Shown: one piece after another, positions 1 through 9,061 of the stretch | Numbering within the stretch: the first letter of the stretch is position 1 | Layout: each line of letters starts with the position of its first letter | From: Acidobacteriota bacterium | Lineage (GTDB): Bacteria; Acidobacteriota; Holophagae; Holophagales; Holophagaceae | Assembly (NCBI GenBank): GCA_016213735.1 | Contig: JACQZU010000019.1 | Span: forward strand, 62,001 to 126,000 | Length of the DNA: 64,000 bases | Reading direction: 5' to 3' | The notes under the pieces: generated by a model | The model's input: only the letters and a program-made list of their open reading frames with translations | Database searches by the model: none | What the model was told of the DNA's origin: nothing | Made by a program: the position numbers and the translations under genes

Positions 1-3000
1 ATCTTCCGACCCTGCCCGAGGAAGTTCCCGTTCAGGTCCGGAGACCCCCGCAGGATTCCAGTCGCTGTCCATCAGCTCGGTATCCGGATCCAGGGCCACC
101 AGCCGCCGCAGGCTTTCATCGTCCAGTTCCGTGAGCCAGCCTTCCCCGCTGCCCACCACCCGGTCAGCCAGGTCCCGCTTGCCCTCCAGGAGCTGGTCGA
201 TCTTCTCCTCCAGGGTGCCGATGGTGATGAGTTTGTGGACCTGGACGTTCCGGGTCTGGCCGATGCGGTAGGTGCGGTCCGTGGCCTGGTCCTCCACGGC
301 GGGGTTCCACCAGCGGTCGAAGTGGAACACGTGGGTGGCCGCGGTGAGGTTCAGCCCCACCCCGCCCGCCTTGAGGCTGAGGAGGAAGACGGGCGAGAAG
401 TCGGGATCTTCCTGGAAGCTCCGCACCAGCTCGTCCCGCTCCTTGCGGGGGGTTCCCCCGTGCAGGAAGGGGGGCTCGAAGCCCAGTGCCTCCTGGAAAT
501 GCACCTGCAGCCGGTCTCCCATTTCCTTGAATTGGGTGAAGACCAGCGCGCGCTCCCCGCTTTCGAGCACCTCCTCCAGCATCTCGGTGAGCCGGTCCAG
601 CTTGCCGCTGCGGGCGGCGTAGGGACCCTGCTGGCGAAGAAACTGGGAGGGATGGTTGCAGATCTGCTTGAGGTGGGTGAGCAGGGCCAGGATCCTGCCC
701 CTGCGCTCGATGCCGGTGGCCTTGGCCAGGTCCTGATCCATCTGATCCACCCGCGCCTGGTAGAGCAGGGCCTGCTCCCGGGTGAGCTGGGTGTACACCT
801 TCATCTCCTGCTTCTCCGGAAGGTCCTGGATGATGGTCTTGTCCGTCTTCAGGCGCCGCAGGATGAAAGGTCCCACCCGCTGGCGCAGTTCCGCCGCTGC
901 GTCCGCGTCCCGGTACTTCTCGATGGGCGTGGCGAAGCGCTCCTTGAAGGAGGACTCCACGCCCAGGTAGCCCGGCAGGGCGCTGCCCATGATGGACCAC
1001 AGCTCCAGCAGGCGGTTCTCAATGGGGGTCCCGGTGAGGGCCAGCTTGAAGTGCCCCTTGAGCCGCCGGATGGCCTTCGCCTGGGCGCTCCCGGCATTCT
1101 TGATGGCCTGGGCTTCGTCCACCACCACCATGCCCCAGGTGCGGGCGCCGAAGATCTCCTCTTCCCTGCGCACCACCCCGTAGGTGGTCAGCACCACCGT
1201 GTGGGGCGCAAAGCGCTCGGGCAGGGGGTCCCGATTGTTGCCGTGGTGCACGAAGAAGGGAATGGAGGGGGAGAATTTGGCCAGTTCCCGTTCCCAGTTC
1301 CCCAGCAGAGAGGTGGGACATACCAGAAGGGTGGTGGGGCCGTGGAGAGGGTTCTGTTGCTGCCGGTGGAGCAGCAGGGCGATGACCTCGATGGTCTTGC
1401 CCAGGCCCATGTCGTCGGCGAGGATGCCCCCCAGGCCCAGCCGGGAAAGCCCGTCCAGCCAGGCCAGGCCGCGCACCTGGTAGGGGCGCAGCTGTCCCCT
1501 GAACTCCCGGGGCTGCTTGATGGGCTTGTCGGGGAGGTTTTTCAGCTCGGCGAGGGCGGACCCGAAATCCCCCGCGACCTCCACCTCGATGGCTTCCGAT
1601 ACCCCGGGGATGCGGGCCGTGCCGGTCAGGGCGGCGGCCAGGGCCTCGCCCTTGGTCATGCTCTCGAAACCCGCACCGCGGCTGGCCTGGATCACCTGGG
1701 TGATCTGCTTGAGGGTTTCCGGGTCCAGGGCCACCCATTTCCCCTTCCAGGCCACGAGGGGGTGCTTGAGGCTGGCCATCTGGGCGAAGGCCTCGATCTC
1801 CAGCTGGTCGTCCCCGAGCATCAGGGACCAGTCCGCGCTGACGCTCCCCTCCAGGCCCGCCTGTCCCTGGGAGTCCTCTCCGGAAACCACGCTTCGGGCC
1901 CCCAGGCGCACCTTGGCACGCAAGCGGCGCGCCCCGCCAAATTCCGCCAGCTCCTCCGGAACCTGCACCAGGAAGCCTGCCTCCTTCAATTGGGCGGCGC
2001 CCTTCGTCAGGAAGAGCCAGGCTTCGGTGGGCTTGAGTTTGAGATCCTCGGGCTTCTGGCCCGCCAGGGCCCCCTGGATCGGGGGGAAGAAGGGCGTGGC
2101 GCGCGCAAGCCCCCGGAGGAGGAGCTGGCGGGCCTGGAGGACTGCACCCTCGGTGCTGGGCTCCCACAACCTCGCCACGGGAATCTCTTGATCCTCGGCC
2201 GTCTCCAATCCGACCCGCAGCACCCAGCCTTCCTCGGAAAGCCGGTCCGCCTCCTGGATGGCTTCCTGGTTGGGGACGGGGGGCGCCTCCAGTTTGAAGC
2301 TCGGGCGGGCCCAGGGGTCCCGGGCGCCCTCGCTCCATTGATCGATCTGCTCCCCGAGGGTGCGTTCGGTGATCCCCACCGTGGGGAATTCGCTCATGGG
2401 GTGGCTCAAGGCCACCAGGAGGCGCTCGTCCCAGGGCAGGCGGTCCCGCTTGTGGCCTCTCAGGCGATGGATCACGGCGAGGCGGGGATCCTCCCCGGGC
2501 CGGAGGGTTCCCGCGACGAAACGCAGGATGAAGTCCGCCCCGTCCTCCAGGAAGGCCCGGAGCACGCTTTCCGGGGTCGGGGGAAGGGCGAGCTCGTCCT
2601 CCACCTCGAAACTCTCGAGGTTCCCCAGGCTCAGCCCCTTGGTGAACAGCCAGTTGTCGCCCTGGGGGAAGGCCAGCGCGGAGGGAGGCATGGCACGGGC
2701 GAGCTGGGCCATGGCCCGGCGATCAGAGGGGCCCGTGAGGCTTACGCCCCAGCGCGCCCGCCAGGGCGAGGCCTGAGTGTCCAGGGAGGGGAGGAGGGCG
2801 CCCCGGATCACCATGGATTGAAGCAGCCGGAGGGCGGCGGCCCAGAAGGCGATGCTGCCCTCGGTGCCCGGGGGCATGGAGGCCAGCCAGGGCAGGGCCC
2901 GCTGCCAGCGGAGCGGCACTGCGTGGGTCTCCACCAGGTTTCCGTCGGCCAGGAAGAGACGGGCCTTCGCGGGCGTCAGGCGCTCCCGGCCCAGCAGGTT

Positions 3001-3111
3001 GCCCGGAAGGGTCCGGAGGGTCCGTTGCCACTGGGAGGGATCCCCTGGCTCCGAGAGGCCCAGGAGGAAGCCCCGATCCTCGGGGCGGTACTGGAGGATG
3101 GCCTTCAGCAT
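1..3111 (-). CDS. SNF2/SWI-type DEAD/DEAH helicase, C-terminus beyond the window
   Basis: 1037 codons are visible from the ATG at 3111 and the frame is still open at base 1, so the C-terminus is missing. The N-terminal ~480 residues look like the SNF2-associated region of bacterial SNF2 proteins. The helicase core follows: a Walker A motif DDMGLGKT near residue 566, a DEAQ box near 665, then the second RecA-like lobe with LKAGGVGLNL and a terminal arginine-finger-like DRTYRIGQ motif. These proteins are ATP-driven DNA translocases thought to remodel protein-DNA complexes; the bacterial role is poorly defined. The gene is transcribed away from rpiB, with 47 bp between the two starts. Confidence 0.9.
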   Translation of the reverse strand, partial: MLKAILQYRPEDRGFLLGLSEPGDPSQWQRTLRTLPGNLLGRERLTPAKARLFLADGNLVETHAVPLRWQRALPWLASMPPGTEGSIAFWAAALRLLQSMVIRGALLPSLDTQASPWRARWGVSLTGPSDRRAMAQLARAMPPSALAFPQGDNWLFTKGLSLGNLESFEVEDELALPPTPESVLRAFLEDGADFILRFVAGTLRPGEDPRLAVIHRLRGHKRDRLPWDERLLVALSHPMSEFPTVGITERTLGEQIDQWSEGARDPWARPSFKLEAPPVPNQEAIQEADRLSEEGWVLRVGLETAEDQEIPVARLWEPSTEGAVLQARQLLLRGLARATPFFPPIQGALAGQKPEDLKLKPTEAWLFLTKGAAQLKEAGFLVQVPEELAEFGGARRLRAKVRLGARSVVSGEDSQGQAGLEGSVSADWSLMLGDDQLEIEAFAQMASLKHPLVAWKGKWVALDPETLKQITQVIQASRGAGFESMTKGEALAAALTGTARIPGVSEAIEVEVAGDFGSALAELKNLPDKPIKQPREFRGQLRPYQVRGLAWLDGLSRLGLGGILADDMGLGKTIEVIALLLHRQQQNPLHGPTTLLVCPTSLLGNWERELAKFSPSIPFFVHHGNNRDPLPERFAPHTVVLTTYGVVRREEEIFGARTWGMVVVDEAQAIKNAGSAQAKAIRRLKGHFKLALTGTPIENRLLELWSIMGSALPGYLGVESSFKERFATPIEKYRDADAAAELRQRVGPFILRRLKTDKTIIQDLPEKQEMKVYTQLTREQALLYQARVDQMDQDLAKATGIERRGRILALLTHLKQICNHPSQFLRQQGPYAARSGKLDRLTEMLEEVLESGERALVFTQFKEMGDRLQVHFQEALGFEPPFLHGGTPRKERDELVRSFQEDPDFSPVFLLSLKAGGVGLNLTAATHVFHFDRWWNPAVEDQATDRTYRIGQTRNVQVHKLITIGTLEEKIDQLLEGKRDLADRVVGSGEGWLTELDDESLRRLVALDPDTELMDSDWNPAGVSGPERELPRAGSED

Positions 3112-3128
3112 GGCCGGCCGGCCCAGGG

Positions 3129-3134
3129 TAGGCT
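3129..3134 (+). promoter_or_regulatory. TAGGCT promoter-like element upstream of rpiB
   Basis: TAGGCT followed by GG lies 24 bp upstream of the rpiB ATG. It is one of about eleven copies of a GCTAGACTGG-like motif in this window that sit just upstream of genes. It resembles a -10 hexamer (TAnnnT), but no good -35 is visible. Confidence 0.4.
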
Positions 3135-3158
3135 GGACCCCGGAAGCTTGGGGGTCAC

Positions 3159-3590
3159 ATGCGGGTCGGTTTCGCGAGCGATCATGCGGGTTTTCCGCTC
3201 AAGGAGCGCCTGAAGGCCTGGGCCTCGGCAGCGGGACAGGGAATCGTGGATTTCGGAACGGACGGAACATCCTCGGTGGACTATCCCGATTTCGCGCATC
3301 GTGCGGCGGAGCGGCAGGAAGAGTGGGATCGCCTCGTTCTGGTCTGCGGCTCCGGCATCGGCATCAGCATCGCGGCCAACCGCCATGCTGGAATCCGGTG
3401 CGCCCTGGTGACCTCTCCAGAGCACGCCGAGCTGGCTCGAAGGCACAACGACGCGAATGCGATCGCCTTCGGTCAGCGGCTGACGGATCCGCTCCAGGCT
3501 GAATACTACCTCAAAATCTTCCTGGAAACAGAATTCGAAGGGGGGAGGCACGCCGGACGGGTCCGGAAGATCGAGGCGGGGCGCCCATGA
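3159..3590 (+). CDS. rpiB: ribose-5-phosphate isomerase B
   Basis: This 143-residue protein has the RpiB/LacA family layout: SDHAG at residues 8-12, the catalytic-cysteine loop CGSGIG at 63-68 and HNDANAIAFG from 96. It interconverts ribose-5-phosphate and ribulose-5-phosphate in the cytoplasm (pentose phosphate pathway). The length is normal for the family (about 140-150). The stop overlaps the start of rph (ATGA), so the two are probably translationally coupled. The C-terminal tail is basic and slightly divergent. Confidence 0.92.
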   Translation: MRVGFASDHAGFPLKERLKAWASAAGQGIVDFGTDGTSSVDYPDFAHRAAERQEEWDRLVLVCGSGIGISIAANRHAGIRCALVTSPEHAELARRHNDANAIAFGQRLTDPLQAEYYLKIFLETEFEGGRHAGRVRKIEAGRP

Positions 3591-4315
3591 CCCGGACCGC
3601 CGAGGAATTCCGACCCCTGGCCTTCGAGACGGGGGTCCAGGTGCACGCGGACGGATCCTGCCTGGTGCGCCTGGGCAACACCCACGTGCTTTGCGCGGCG
3701 GCGGTGGAGGAGAAAGTCCCCGGCTGGATGAAGGGGAAGGGGCGAGGCTGGGTCACGGCCGAGTACGGCATGCTCCCGGGCGCCACCCACACCCGGGGGG
3801 AACGGGAGGCGGCCCGGGGCAAACAACAGGGCCGCACGGTCGAGATCCAGCGCCTCATCGGCCGGGCCCTTCGCCAGGCCGTGGACCTCTCGGCCCTGGG
3901 GGAGCGGCAAATCACCCTGGATTGCGATGTCCTCAATGCGGACGGGGGAACTCGCTGCGCGGGGATCACGGGAGCCTGGGTCGCCTTGGCCCTGGCCCTG
4001 CGCCGCCGGGGCCTGGAGGGGGCCCTGCTCCGCCAGGTCGCCGCCACCAGCGTGGGGGCCGTGGATCCCGGGGAGGGCTGGGAGGGCCGGACCGGCCTGA
4101 TCCTGGACCTCGCCTACGAAGAAGATCACCGGGCTGCGGCGGACGCCAACCTCGTGGCCGCCCGGGACCTCTCCGGAGGGGAGGTCGAAATCGTTGAATT
4201 CCAGGCCTCTGGAGAGGGCCGCAGCCTTCGGCGCGGGGAGCTGGAGACCTTGGTGGACATGGGCCTGGCCGGCTGCGCCCGGCTCTTCGACCGGCAGCGG
4301 CAGATCCTGGCCTGA
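3587..4315 (+). CDS. rph: ribonuclease PH
   Basis: This 242-residue phosphorolytic 3'-5' exoribonuclease trims tRNA 3' ends and some other RNA ends using phosphate. Family motifs are clear: RTVEIQRLIGRALR in the first half, then DCDVLNADGGTR and AGITGAWVAL. The length matches the usual ~240 residues. The start codon overlaps the rpiB stop by four bases. A short inverted repeat (CTGGCC/GGCCAG, 4307-4324) spans the stop codon but lacks a T-tract. Confidence 0.95.
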   Translation: MTRTAEEFRPLAFETGVQVHADGSCLVRLGNTHVLCAAAVEEKVPGWMKGKGRGWVTAEYGMLPGATHTRGEREAARGKQQGRTVEIQRLIGRALRQAVDLSALGERQITLDCDVLNADGGTRCAGITGAWVALALALRRRGLEGALLRQVAATSVGAVDPGEGWEGRTGLILDLAYEEDHRAAADANLVAARDLSGGEVEIVEFQASGEGRSLRRGELETLVDMGLAGCARLFDRQRQILA

Positions 4316-4376
4316 CCGGGCCAGTGCCCTCCCTCACATCCTCCGGTTCCCGGGACCCCCGGACAGGGGCGCACGC

Positions 4377-4382
4377 TAGACT
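4377..4382 (+). promoter_or_regulatory. TAGACT promoter-like element upstream of gcvPA
   Basis: CGCTAGACTG lies 49 bp upstream of gcvPA, in the 116-bp gap after rph. It is the same element as before ftsY (12143) and lon (9649). No glycine-riboswitch-like structure was recognised in this gap. Confidence 0.4.
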
Positions 4383-4431
4383 GCCCCTGGGCCACCCGGC
4401 GGCGGGGCGCCCCATCCCTGCAAGGTGATCC

Positions 4432-5796
4432 ATGCGCTACCTGCCTTCGGCCCCCGCGGAGGACCGCGCGCTCCTGGAGACCATTGGTGTCCGGAACGCC
4501 GAGGAATTGCTCGGGGGCATTCCAGACCGGCTCCGCCTGGGCCGCGAGCTTGCCCTTCCTCCCCACGCCTCGGAGCAGGAGGTGGCCTGGGAGATGGGGC
4601 GCCTCTCCGCCCGGAACGCCCGGTTCTGCGCGCAGTTTCTCGGAGCCGGAGCCTACGACCACTTCGTCCCGGCGGCGGTGGACGCCCAGATCGGCCGGCA
4701 GGAGTGGTTCACCGCCTACACCCCCTACCAGCCCGAGATCAGCCAGGGCACGCTCCAGCACATCTTCGAGTACCAGACCCTCATCGCCGACCTCGCGGGC
4801 CTGGATGTGAGCAACGCGAGCCTCTACGACGGCGGCACGGCCTGTGTGGAAGCGGCCCTCATGGCGGTCCGGGTCCAGAAGAAGCGTCGGACGGTGCTGG
4901 TGAGCCGGGGGCTCCACCCCTTCTACCGCCAGGTGCTGGCCACGGCCTTTGCGCCCCACCAGGAACTCCGTCTGGTCGAACTCCCCCTTGCGGCCGGGGG
5001 CACGGAACCCGCGGACCTGGCGGCCGCCCTCCATGAAGACGTCGCCGCCGTGCTGGTGGGATATCCCAATTTCCTGGGGAGCGTGGAGGACCTGACCGCC
5101 CTGGGCGAGGTGGCCCACGGGCGGGGAGCCCTCCTGGTGAGCGTGACCCAGGAGCCCTTCGCCTTGGGCTGGCTCGAGGCCCCAGGCAGGGCCGGCGCCG
5201 ACATGGCCTGCGGCGAGGCCATGTCCTTCGGCAATAAGCTCAACTACGGGGGTCCCTACCTTGGATTCCTGGCGGTTCGGGACTCCCACAAGCGGGAGAT
5301 CCCTGGGCGGGTGGTCGGGCAGACGGTGGACCTGGAGGGGCGTACCGGGTACGTCCTCACCCTCACGGCCCGGGAGCAGCACATCCGCCGGGACAAGGCC
5401 ACCAGCAACATTTGCTCCAACCAGGGCCTCGCCGCCCTGCGGGCCAACATCTTCCTTCAATTGGCCGGCCCCCAGGGCCTGGCAGGTCTGGCGGAGCTCA
5501 ATGCGGCGAAAGCCCAATTCCTCCGGTCCCGACTGCTTGAACTTCCCGACTTCGAACCCGTTTTCGACCGTCCCTTTTTCAATGAGTTCGTCCTCCGGTA
5601 CCACGGAGACGTGGCCACCCTTCGGGAGGCCTGCCTTCGTGAGAGCCTGTTGCCCGGCCTGGACCTGGGGCCCTGGTATCCCGAACTGGAGGGTTGCCTC
5701 CTCTGGTGCGCCACCGAACTGCATACCCGCGGCATGATCGAGAGCGTCGTGGAGGTTGCGGCGCGGGTGCCCAGCCTGAACCGCGAAGGAGCCTGA
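4432..5796 (+). CDS. gcvPA: glycine dehydrogenase (decarboxylating) subunit 1
   Basis: This 454-residue protein is the N-terminal half of the glycine cleavage P-protein, which exists as two chains in many bacteria and archaea. Together with GcvPB it decarboxylates glycine and passes the methylamine group to lipoyl-GcvH. It begins with the family-like MRYLPS and contains FVPAAVDAQIGRQEW and SNASLYDGGTA. The length is typical (about 440-455). The next gene starts one base after its stop. gcvT and gcvH are not in the window; lipA, needed for the H-protein lipoyl group, is at the right edge. Confidence 0.95.
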   Translation: MRYLPSAPAEDRALLETIGVRNAEELLGGIPDRLRLGRELALPPHASEQEVAWEMGRLSARNARFCAQFLGAGAYDHFVPAAVDAQIGRQEWFTAYTPYQPEISQGTLQHIFEYQTLIADLAGLDVSNASLYDGGTACVEAALMAVRVQKKRRTVLVSRGLHPFYRQVLATAFAPHQELRLVELPLAAGGTEPADLAAALHEDVAAVLVGYPNFLGSVEDLTALGEVAHGRGALLVSVTQEPFALGWLEAPGRAGADMACGEAMSFGNKLNYGGPYLGFLAVRDSHKREIPGRVVGQTVDLEGRTGYVLTLTAREQHIRRDKATSNICSNQGLAALRANIFLQLAGPQGLAGLAELNAAKAQFLRSRLLELPDFEPVFDRPFFNEFVLRYHGDVATLREACLRESLLPGLDLGPWYPELEGCLLWCATELHTRGMIESVVEVAARVPSLNREGA

Positions 5797-5797
5797 A

Positions 5798-7330
5798 ATG
5801 TCCACGCGCCAGCGGGAACCCCTGATTTTCGAGCAGTCCGTGCCGGGAAAGCGGGGCATGGACCTGCCCCCCCTGGACGTGCCTCCCCCCCGGGACACCC
5901 GGGCGGCCCACCTCCGCCGTCGGGATTTCGGGATCCTCCCCTCCGTCAGCGAAGTGGATGTCATTCGGCACTTCACCCGGATGTCGCACTGGAACTACGG
6001 CGTGGACGACGGGATCTATCCCCTGGGCTCCTGCACCATGAAGCACAACCCGCGGCTCAACGAGAAGGCCGCGGCCCTTCCGGGGTTCACCGACTGCCAT
6101 CCCATGGCCCCGGACGAACTGGCGCAGGGAAACCTCGAGCTGATCTACACGCTCCAGGAATGGCTGAAGGAAATCACCGGACTGCCGGGGATCACCCTGC
6201 AGCCCAGCGCGGGTGCCGCCGGGGAACTCACCGGCGTGATGCTCATCAGGGCCTACCATGTGAGCCGGGGCGCCGCCCGGCGGATCATCCTGATCCCCGA
6301 CAGCGCCCACGGGACCAATCCCGCCACCGCCGCCATGGCCGGCTACGAGGTCCTCGAGGTTGCCTCGGGCCCGGACGGGACCATCAGCTTCACGGACCTC
6401 GACGAGGGCGGCAAGACCCGGCGAGGGCTGAACAGCCTTTTGGCAGAGTTCGGTCCCGAGGTGGCCGGCCTCATGGTGACCAACCCCAACACCCTGGGTG
6501 TCTTCGAGCAGGCCATCCAGGAGGTGGCGGACGCCCTCCACGCCGTGGGCGCCCTGATGTACATGGACGGCGCCAACATGAACGCCCTCGTGGGGGTCGC
6601 CCGGCCAGGTGACTTCGGGGTGGATGTCATGCACCTCAACCTCCACAAGACCTTCTCCACCCCCCACGGCGGGGGGGGGCCCGGTTCGGGCCCCGTGGCT
6701 TGCAGCGCGGCCCTTGAACCCTTCCTCCCCGTGCCGGTGGTCCGCCGCGACACCCGGAGGGTGGGCGAAGGCGAAGTGGAAACCCACACCTACCGCTGGG
6801 ACTGGGACCGCCCCAAGAGCATCGGGAAGGTCCACACCTACCACGGCAACTTCGGGATGCTGGTCCGGGCCCTGGCCTACTGCCTCAGCCACGGGGCCGA
6901 CGGCCTGAAGCAGGCGACCCTTCGCGCCATCGTCAACGCCAACTACATCCGGGCCCGCCTTTCCGGGACCTACCACCTGCCGATCCAGAGCCCCACCCTG
7001 CACGAGGTGGTCTTCAGCGACACCCGTCAGGCGGCCCATGACGTGCACACCCTGGACATCGCGAAACGCCTCATTGATTGCGGCTTCCACCCTCCCACGG
7101 TGTATTTCCCGCTCATCGTGCCGGGGGCGATCATGATCGAGCCCACCGAAAGCGAGTCCAAGGCCGAGCTGGATGCCTTCTGCGAGGCCATGCTCACCAT
7201 CGCGCGGGAGGCCGAGACCGACCCGGAGCTTCTCCATCAGGCCCCGACCACTGCACCCCTCCGCCGCCTGGACGAGACCACCGCGGCGCGCCGACCTGTT
7301 CTCCGCTGGCGCAGCCCCGAAACCACCTGA
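5798..7330 (+). CDS. gcvPB: glycine dehydrogenase (decarboxylating) subunit 2
   Basis: This 510-residue protein is the PLP-carrying half of the glycine cleavage P-protein. The PLP lysine is K284 in HLNLHKTFSTPHGGGGPG, preceded by DGANMNALVG. YPLGSCTMKHNPR near the N-terminus is also typical. The spacing to gcvPA (1 bp) indicates one operon and an obligate heteromeric enzyme. Just after K284 the gene has a run of nine G bases (6671-6679) encoding glycines. C-terminal residues from about 480 on are arginine-rich and probably not conserved. Confidence 0.95.
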   Translation: MSTRQREPLIFEQSVPGKRGMDLPPLDVPPPRDTRAAHLRRRDFGILPSVSEVDVIRHFTRMSHWNYGVDDGIYPLGSCTMKHNPRLNEKAAALPGFTDCHPMAPDELAQGNLELIYTLQEWLKEITGLPGITLQPSAGAAGELTGVMLIRAYHVSRGAARRIILIPDSAHGTNPATAAMAGYEVLEVASGPDGTISFTDLDEGGKTRRGLNSLLAEFGPEVAGLMVTNPNTLGVFEQAIQEVADALHAVGALMYMDGANMNALVGVARPGDFGVDVMHLNLHKTFSTPHGGGGPGSGPVACSAALEPFLPVPVVRRDTRRVGEGEVETHTYRWDWDRPKSIGKVHTYHGNFGMLVRALAYCLSHGADGLKQATLRAIVNANYIRARLSGTYHLPIQSPTLHEVVFSDTRQAAHDVHTLDIAKRLIDCGFHPPTVYFPLIVPGAIMIEPTESESKAELDAFCEAMLTIAREAETDPELLHQAPTTAPLRRLDETTAARRPVLRWRSPETT

Positions 7331-7407
7331 GACGGGACCGGAACCTCAAGCGCTTCCGCGGCATCGGCGTTGCAGACGGTTCCACCCACCCCAACCCTGG
7401 GCCCCCC

Positions 7408-7896
7408 GTGAAAGCATCCTGGACCCTATCCCTCCTGTTCTTACTGGCCTGCCGCGGCAGCCTGGAGCCTGGGGCCCCCTTCTTCCATGGCCTTCGCAGC
7501 GGCCAGGCGCCGGAAGAGGTCCAGGGGCTGTTGGGCCTGGGGCCGGAGCAATGGCACCCGGTGGACGACGCCCTCCTGCCGAGGGGAAGGACCCTCGGGT
7601 TCCGCATGGTCCGGGTCGAAATCAAGACCTTCGCCCACCAGGACTGCCCCGGGCGCCTGGTGCTCTACTTCTTCAACGACCGGCTCGTCCGGGCCCGCTT
7701 CCATCCCGCCGACTTCCCCCGCTTCCAAAAGGTCCTGGCAGAAAAGGAGGATCTCTCCCTGGCCGCCGGCACCACCCTGGATCCCGAGGATGGCCTGCGG
7801 ATCCGGGTGCTCCGGGACCAGGCCGGGGGCAGCTACGTGGTCTGGGAGGACCCCAACCTCCTGGCGCAGTGGGACGCCCTCAACAAGCGGCGTTGA
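7408..7896 (+). CDS. small predicted lipoprotein, function unknown
   Basis: This 162-residue product is read from a GTG at 7408; the frame is open further upstream but overlaps gcvPB. The N-terminus is a short lipoprotein signal peptide (KASWTLSLLFLLAC, predicted lipidated Cys15). The mature part has RMVRVEIKTF, a strand-rich middle and a conserved-looking YVVWEDPNLLAQW near the end. I do not recognise the family; it loosely resembles small SmpA/OmlA-like lipoproteins, without a clear match. No strong ribosome binding site precedes the GTG. Confidence 0.6.
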   Translation: MKASWTLSLLFLLACRGSLEPGAPFFHGLRSGQAPEEVQGLLGLGPEQWHPVDDALLPRGRTLGFRMVRVEIKTFAHQDCPGRLVLYFFNDRLVRARFHPADFPRFQKVLAEKEDLSLAAGTTLDPEDGLRIRVLRDQAGGSYVVWEDPNLLAQWDALNKRR

Positions 7897-7903
7897 GCAG
7901 CCC

Positions 7904-8965
7904 TCAGATTTCCCGGAGCAATTCCTCCTTCCGCCGCTGGAAATCCTGCTCCGTGATGAGTCCCTTTTTCCGGAGCCGGTCCAGTTCCTCCAGGCGCTGT
8001 TCGACGCTGGGTTTCCGGGCTTCGGCCCCGGTCTTTTTCGGAGGGTTGGCGGCGGCCTTCGATTGCCATCGGAGGTAGGCCGCCTGGGTGTCTCGCGCCC
8101 TCAGGCACTCCTGCAGGGTCTCCCGGAAGATGCTCGCCTCCGGGTTCATGTCCCGGGCTTCCTGAAGCCTGGGGATCGCCGCCTCGAAATCCCCCAGGAC
8201 CATGTGGGCCGCGCCGAGGTTGTACTTGGCCCGCTCACGGTATTTGGCCTTGCCTCCACGGTCGGCCGTGGCTTCCGCGTCCCCGCGTCGGGCCCATTCC
8301 AGCGCGCCCTTGGGATCCCGGTCCCGCAGGCGGGCGTGGGCCTTGTCCATTCCGTAGGCGTCGTCGTCGAAGAAGGTGATCCTCAGGATTTCCGGCCAAG
8401 GGAACAGGAGCCTGAAGATCCGGTCCTTCACCCGGCCGTGAACTCCCCTCCGGAGTTCCGTCTCTCCGGGGTGCGCCGGGACTCCCGAGGTGGATTCCTT
8501 GCTGAGGTGGGGGCTCTCCTCGAATTTCAGGGACTGGAGGAGCTTGCCGTCTCCGCCGAGAATCTGGAGTGTTGCGCTGAATTCCAGGGTGGTGGTGGCC
8601 GTCCGGGTGACCGTGACCGTCCCCTTGGAATCCTTGGATTCCTTCGTCGTGTTCGTGCGGCTGACCCGGGCCCGGTGGACATCCACAAGGAGGGTGGCCC
8701 CTCCGGGATCCCCGGGTTCCAGCCGGGCCGAATCCACCACTTCGACCTGACCCTCCCGCCGCAGGGCCCCCGCCAGGTCGTCGGCCAGTTCCCTGGATTC
8801 GGGGTAGGGCGTGGGTTGGAGGGCGAGCCTGGACACCCTGATCCCCAATTCGGGGGGGTGCATGAAACGAGCCTCCACTTTCGGGTTGGCCAACTCCGCC
8901 CAGAACTGGGCCCGGGCGGGCAGCAGGATCAGGAGCCCCAGGACAAGCGCAGGAAGTGGTCGCAT
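7904..8965 (-). CDS. secreted TPR protein with C-terminal SHOCT domain
   Basis: This 353-residue product starts at ATG 8965, with GGGAGAA upstream. It has a cleavable signal peptide (LPALVLGLLILLPARA), then a strand-rich domain of about 170 residues reminiscent of periplasmic proteins that build a value from components (ADDLAGALRREGQVEVVDSARL). Tetratricopeptide-like helices follow (YNLGAAHMVLGDFEAAIPRLQEA, residues ~250-275). The C-terminus is a SHOCT motif (LEELDRLRKKGLITEQDFQRRK). The function is unknown. SHOCT modules are short oligomerisation motifs common at bacterial protein termini. It is divergent from nrdR. Confidence 0.75.
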   Translation of the reverse strand: MRPLPALVLGLLILLPARAQFWAELANPKVEARFMHPPELGIRVSRLALQPTPYPESRELADDLAGALRREGQVEVVDSARLEPGDPGGATLLVDVHRARVSRTNTTKESKDSKGTVTVTRTATTTLEFSATLQILGGDGKLLQSLKFEESPHLSKESTSGVPAHPGETELRRGVHGRVKDRIFRLLFPWPEILRITFFDDDAYGMDKAHARLRDRDPKGALEWARRGDAEATADRGGKAKYRERAKYNLGAAHMVLGDFEAAIPRLQEARDMNPEASIFRETLQECLRARDTQAAYLRWQSKAAANPPKKTGAEARKPSVEQRLEELDRLRKKGLITEQDFQRRKEELLREI

Positions 8966-9049
8966 GGGTTCTCCCGGGATGTCCCCTCATCCTGCCCTGG
9001 CGCGGCGGTCCTTGCCACGCCCTCTCATCCGGCGGACCTCCGACCCGGC

Positions 9050-9055
9050 TAGGCT
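9050..9055 (+). promoter_or_regulatory. TAGGCT promoter-like element immediately before nrdR
   Basis: GGCTAGGCTGGTCCC abuts the nrdR ATG, with only six bases between TAGGCT and the start codon. If this is a -10 element, transcription would begin at or next to the ATG and the mRNA would be leaderless. No Shine-Dalgarno sequence fits in the gap. Confidence 0.45.
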
Positions 9056-9061
9056 GGTCCC

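Noticed and set aside
235-3213. A 992-codon plus-strand frame opposite the SNF2 helicase gene
   Set aside because: Product is low-complexity and the minus strand has an unmistakable SNF2 helicase; the open frame comes from GC-rich codon bias.
4307-4324. CTGGCC/GGCCAG hairpin as an rph terminator
   Set aside because: Stem of six pairs over the stop codon without T-tract; such repeats are common by chance at this GC content.
4316-4431. Glycine riboswitch upstream of gcvPA
   Set aside because: No recognisable conserved core and the gap is too short for a typical tandem glycine aptamer plus expression platform.
4126-5976. 616-codon minus-strand frame across gcvPA
   Set aside because: No family resemblance and it overlaps completely a certain gcvPA.
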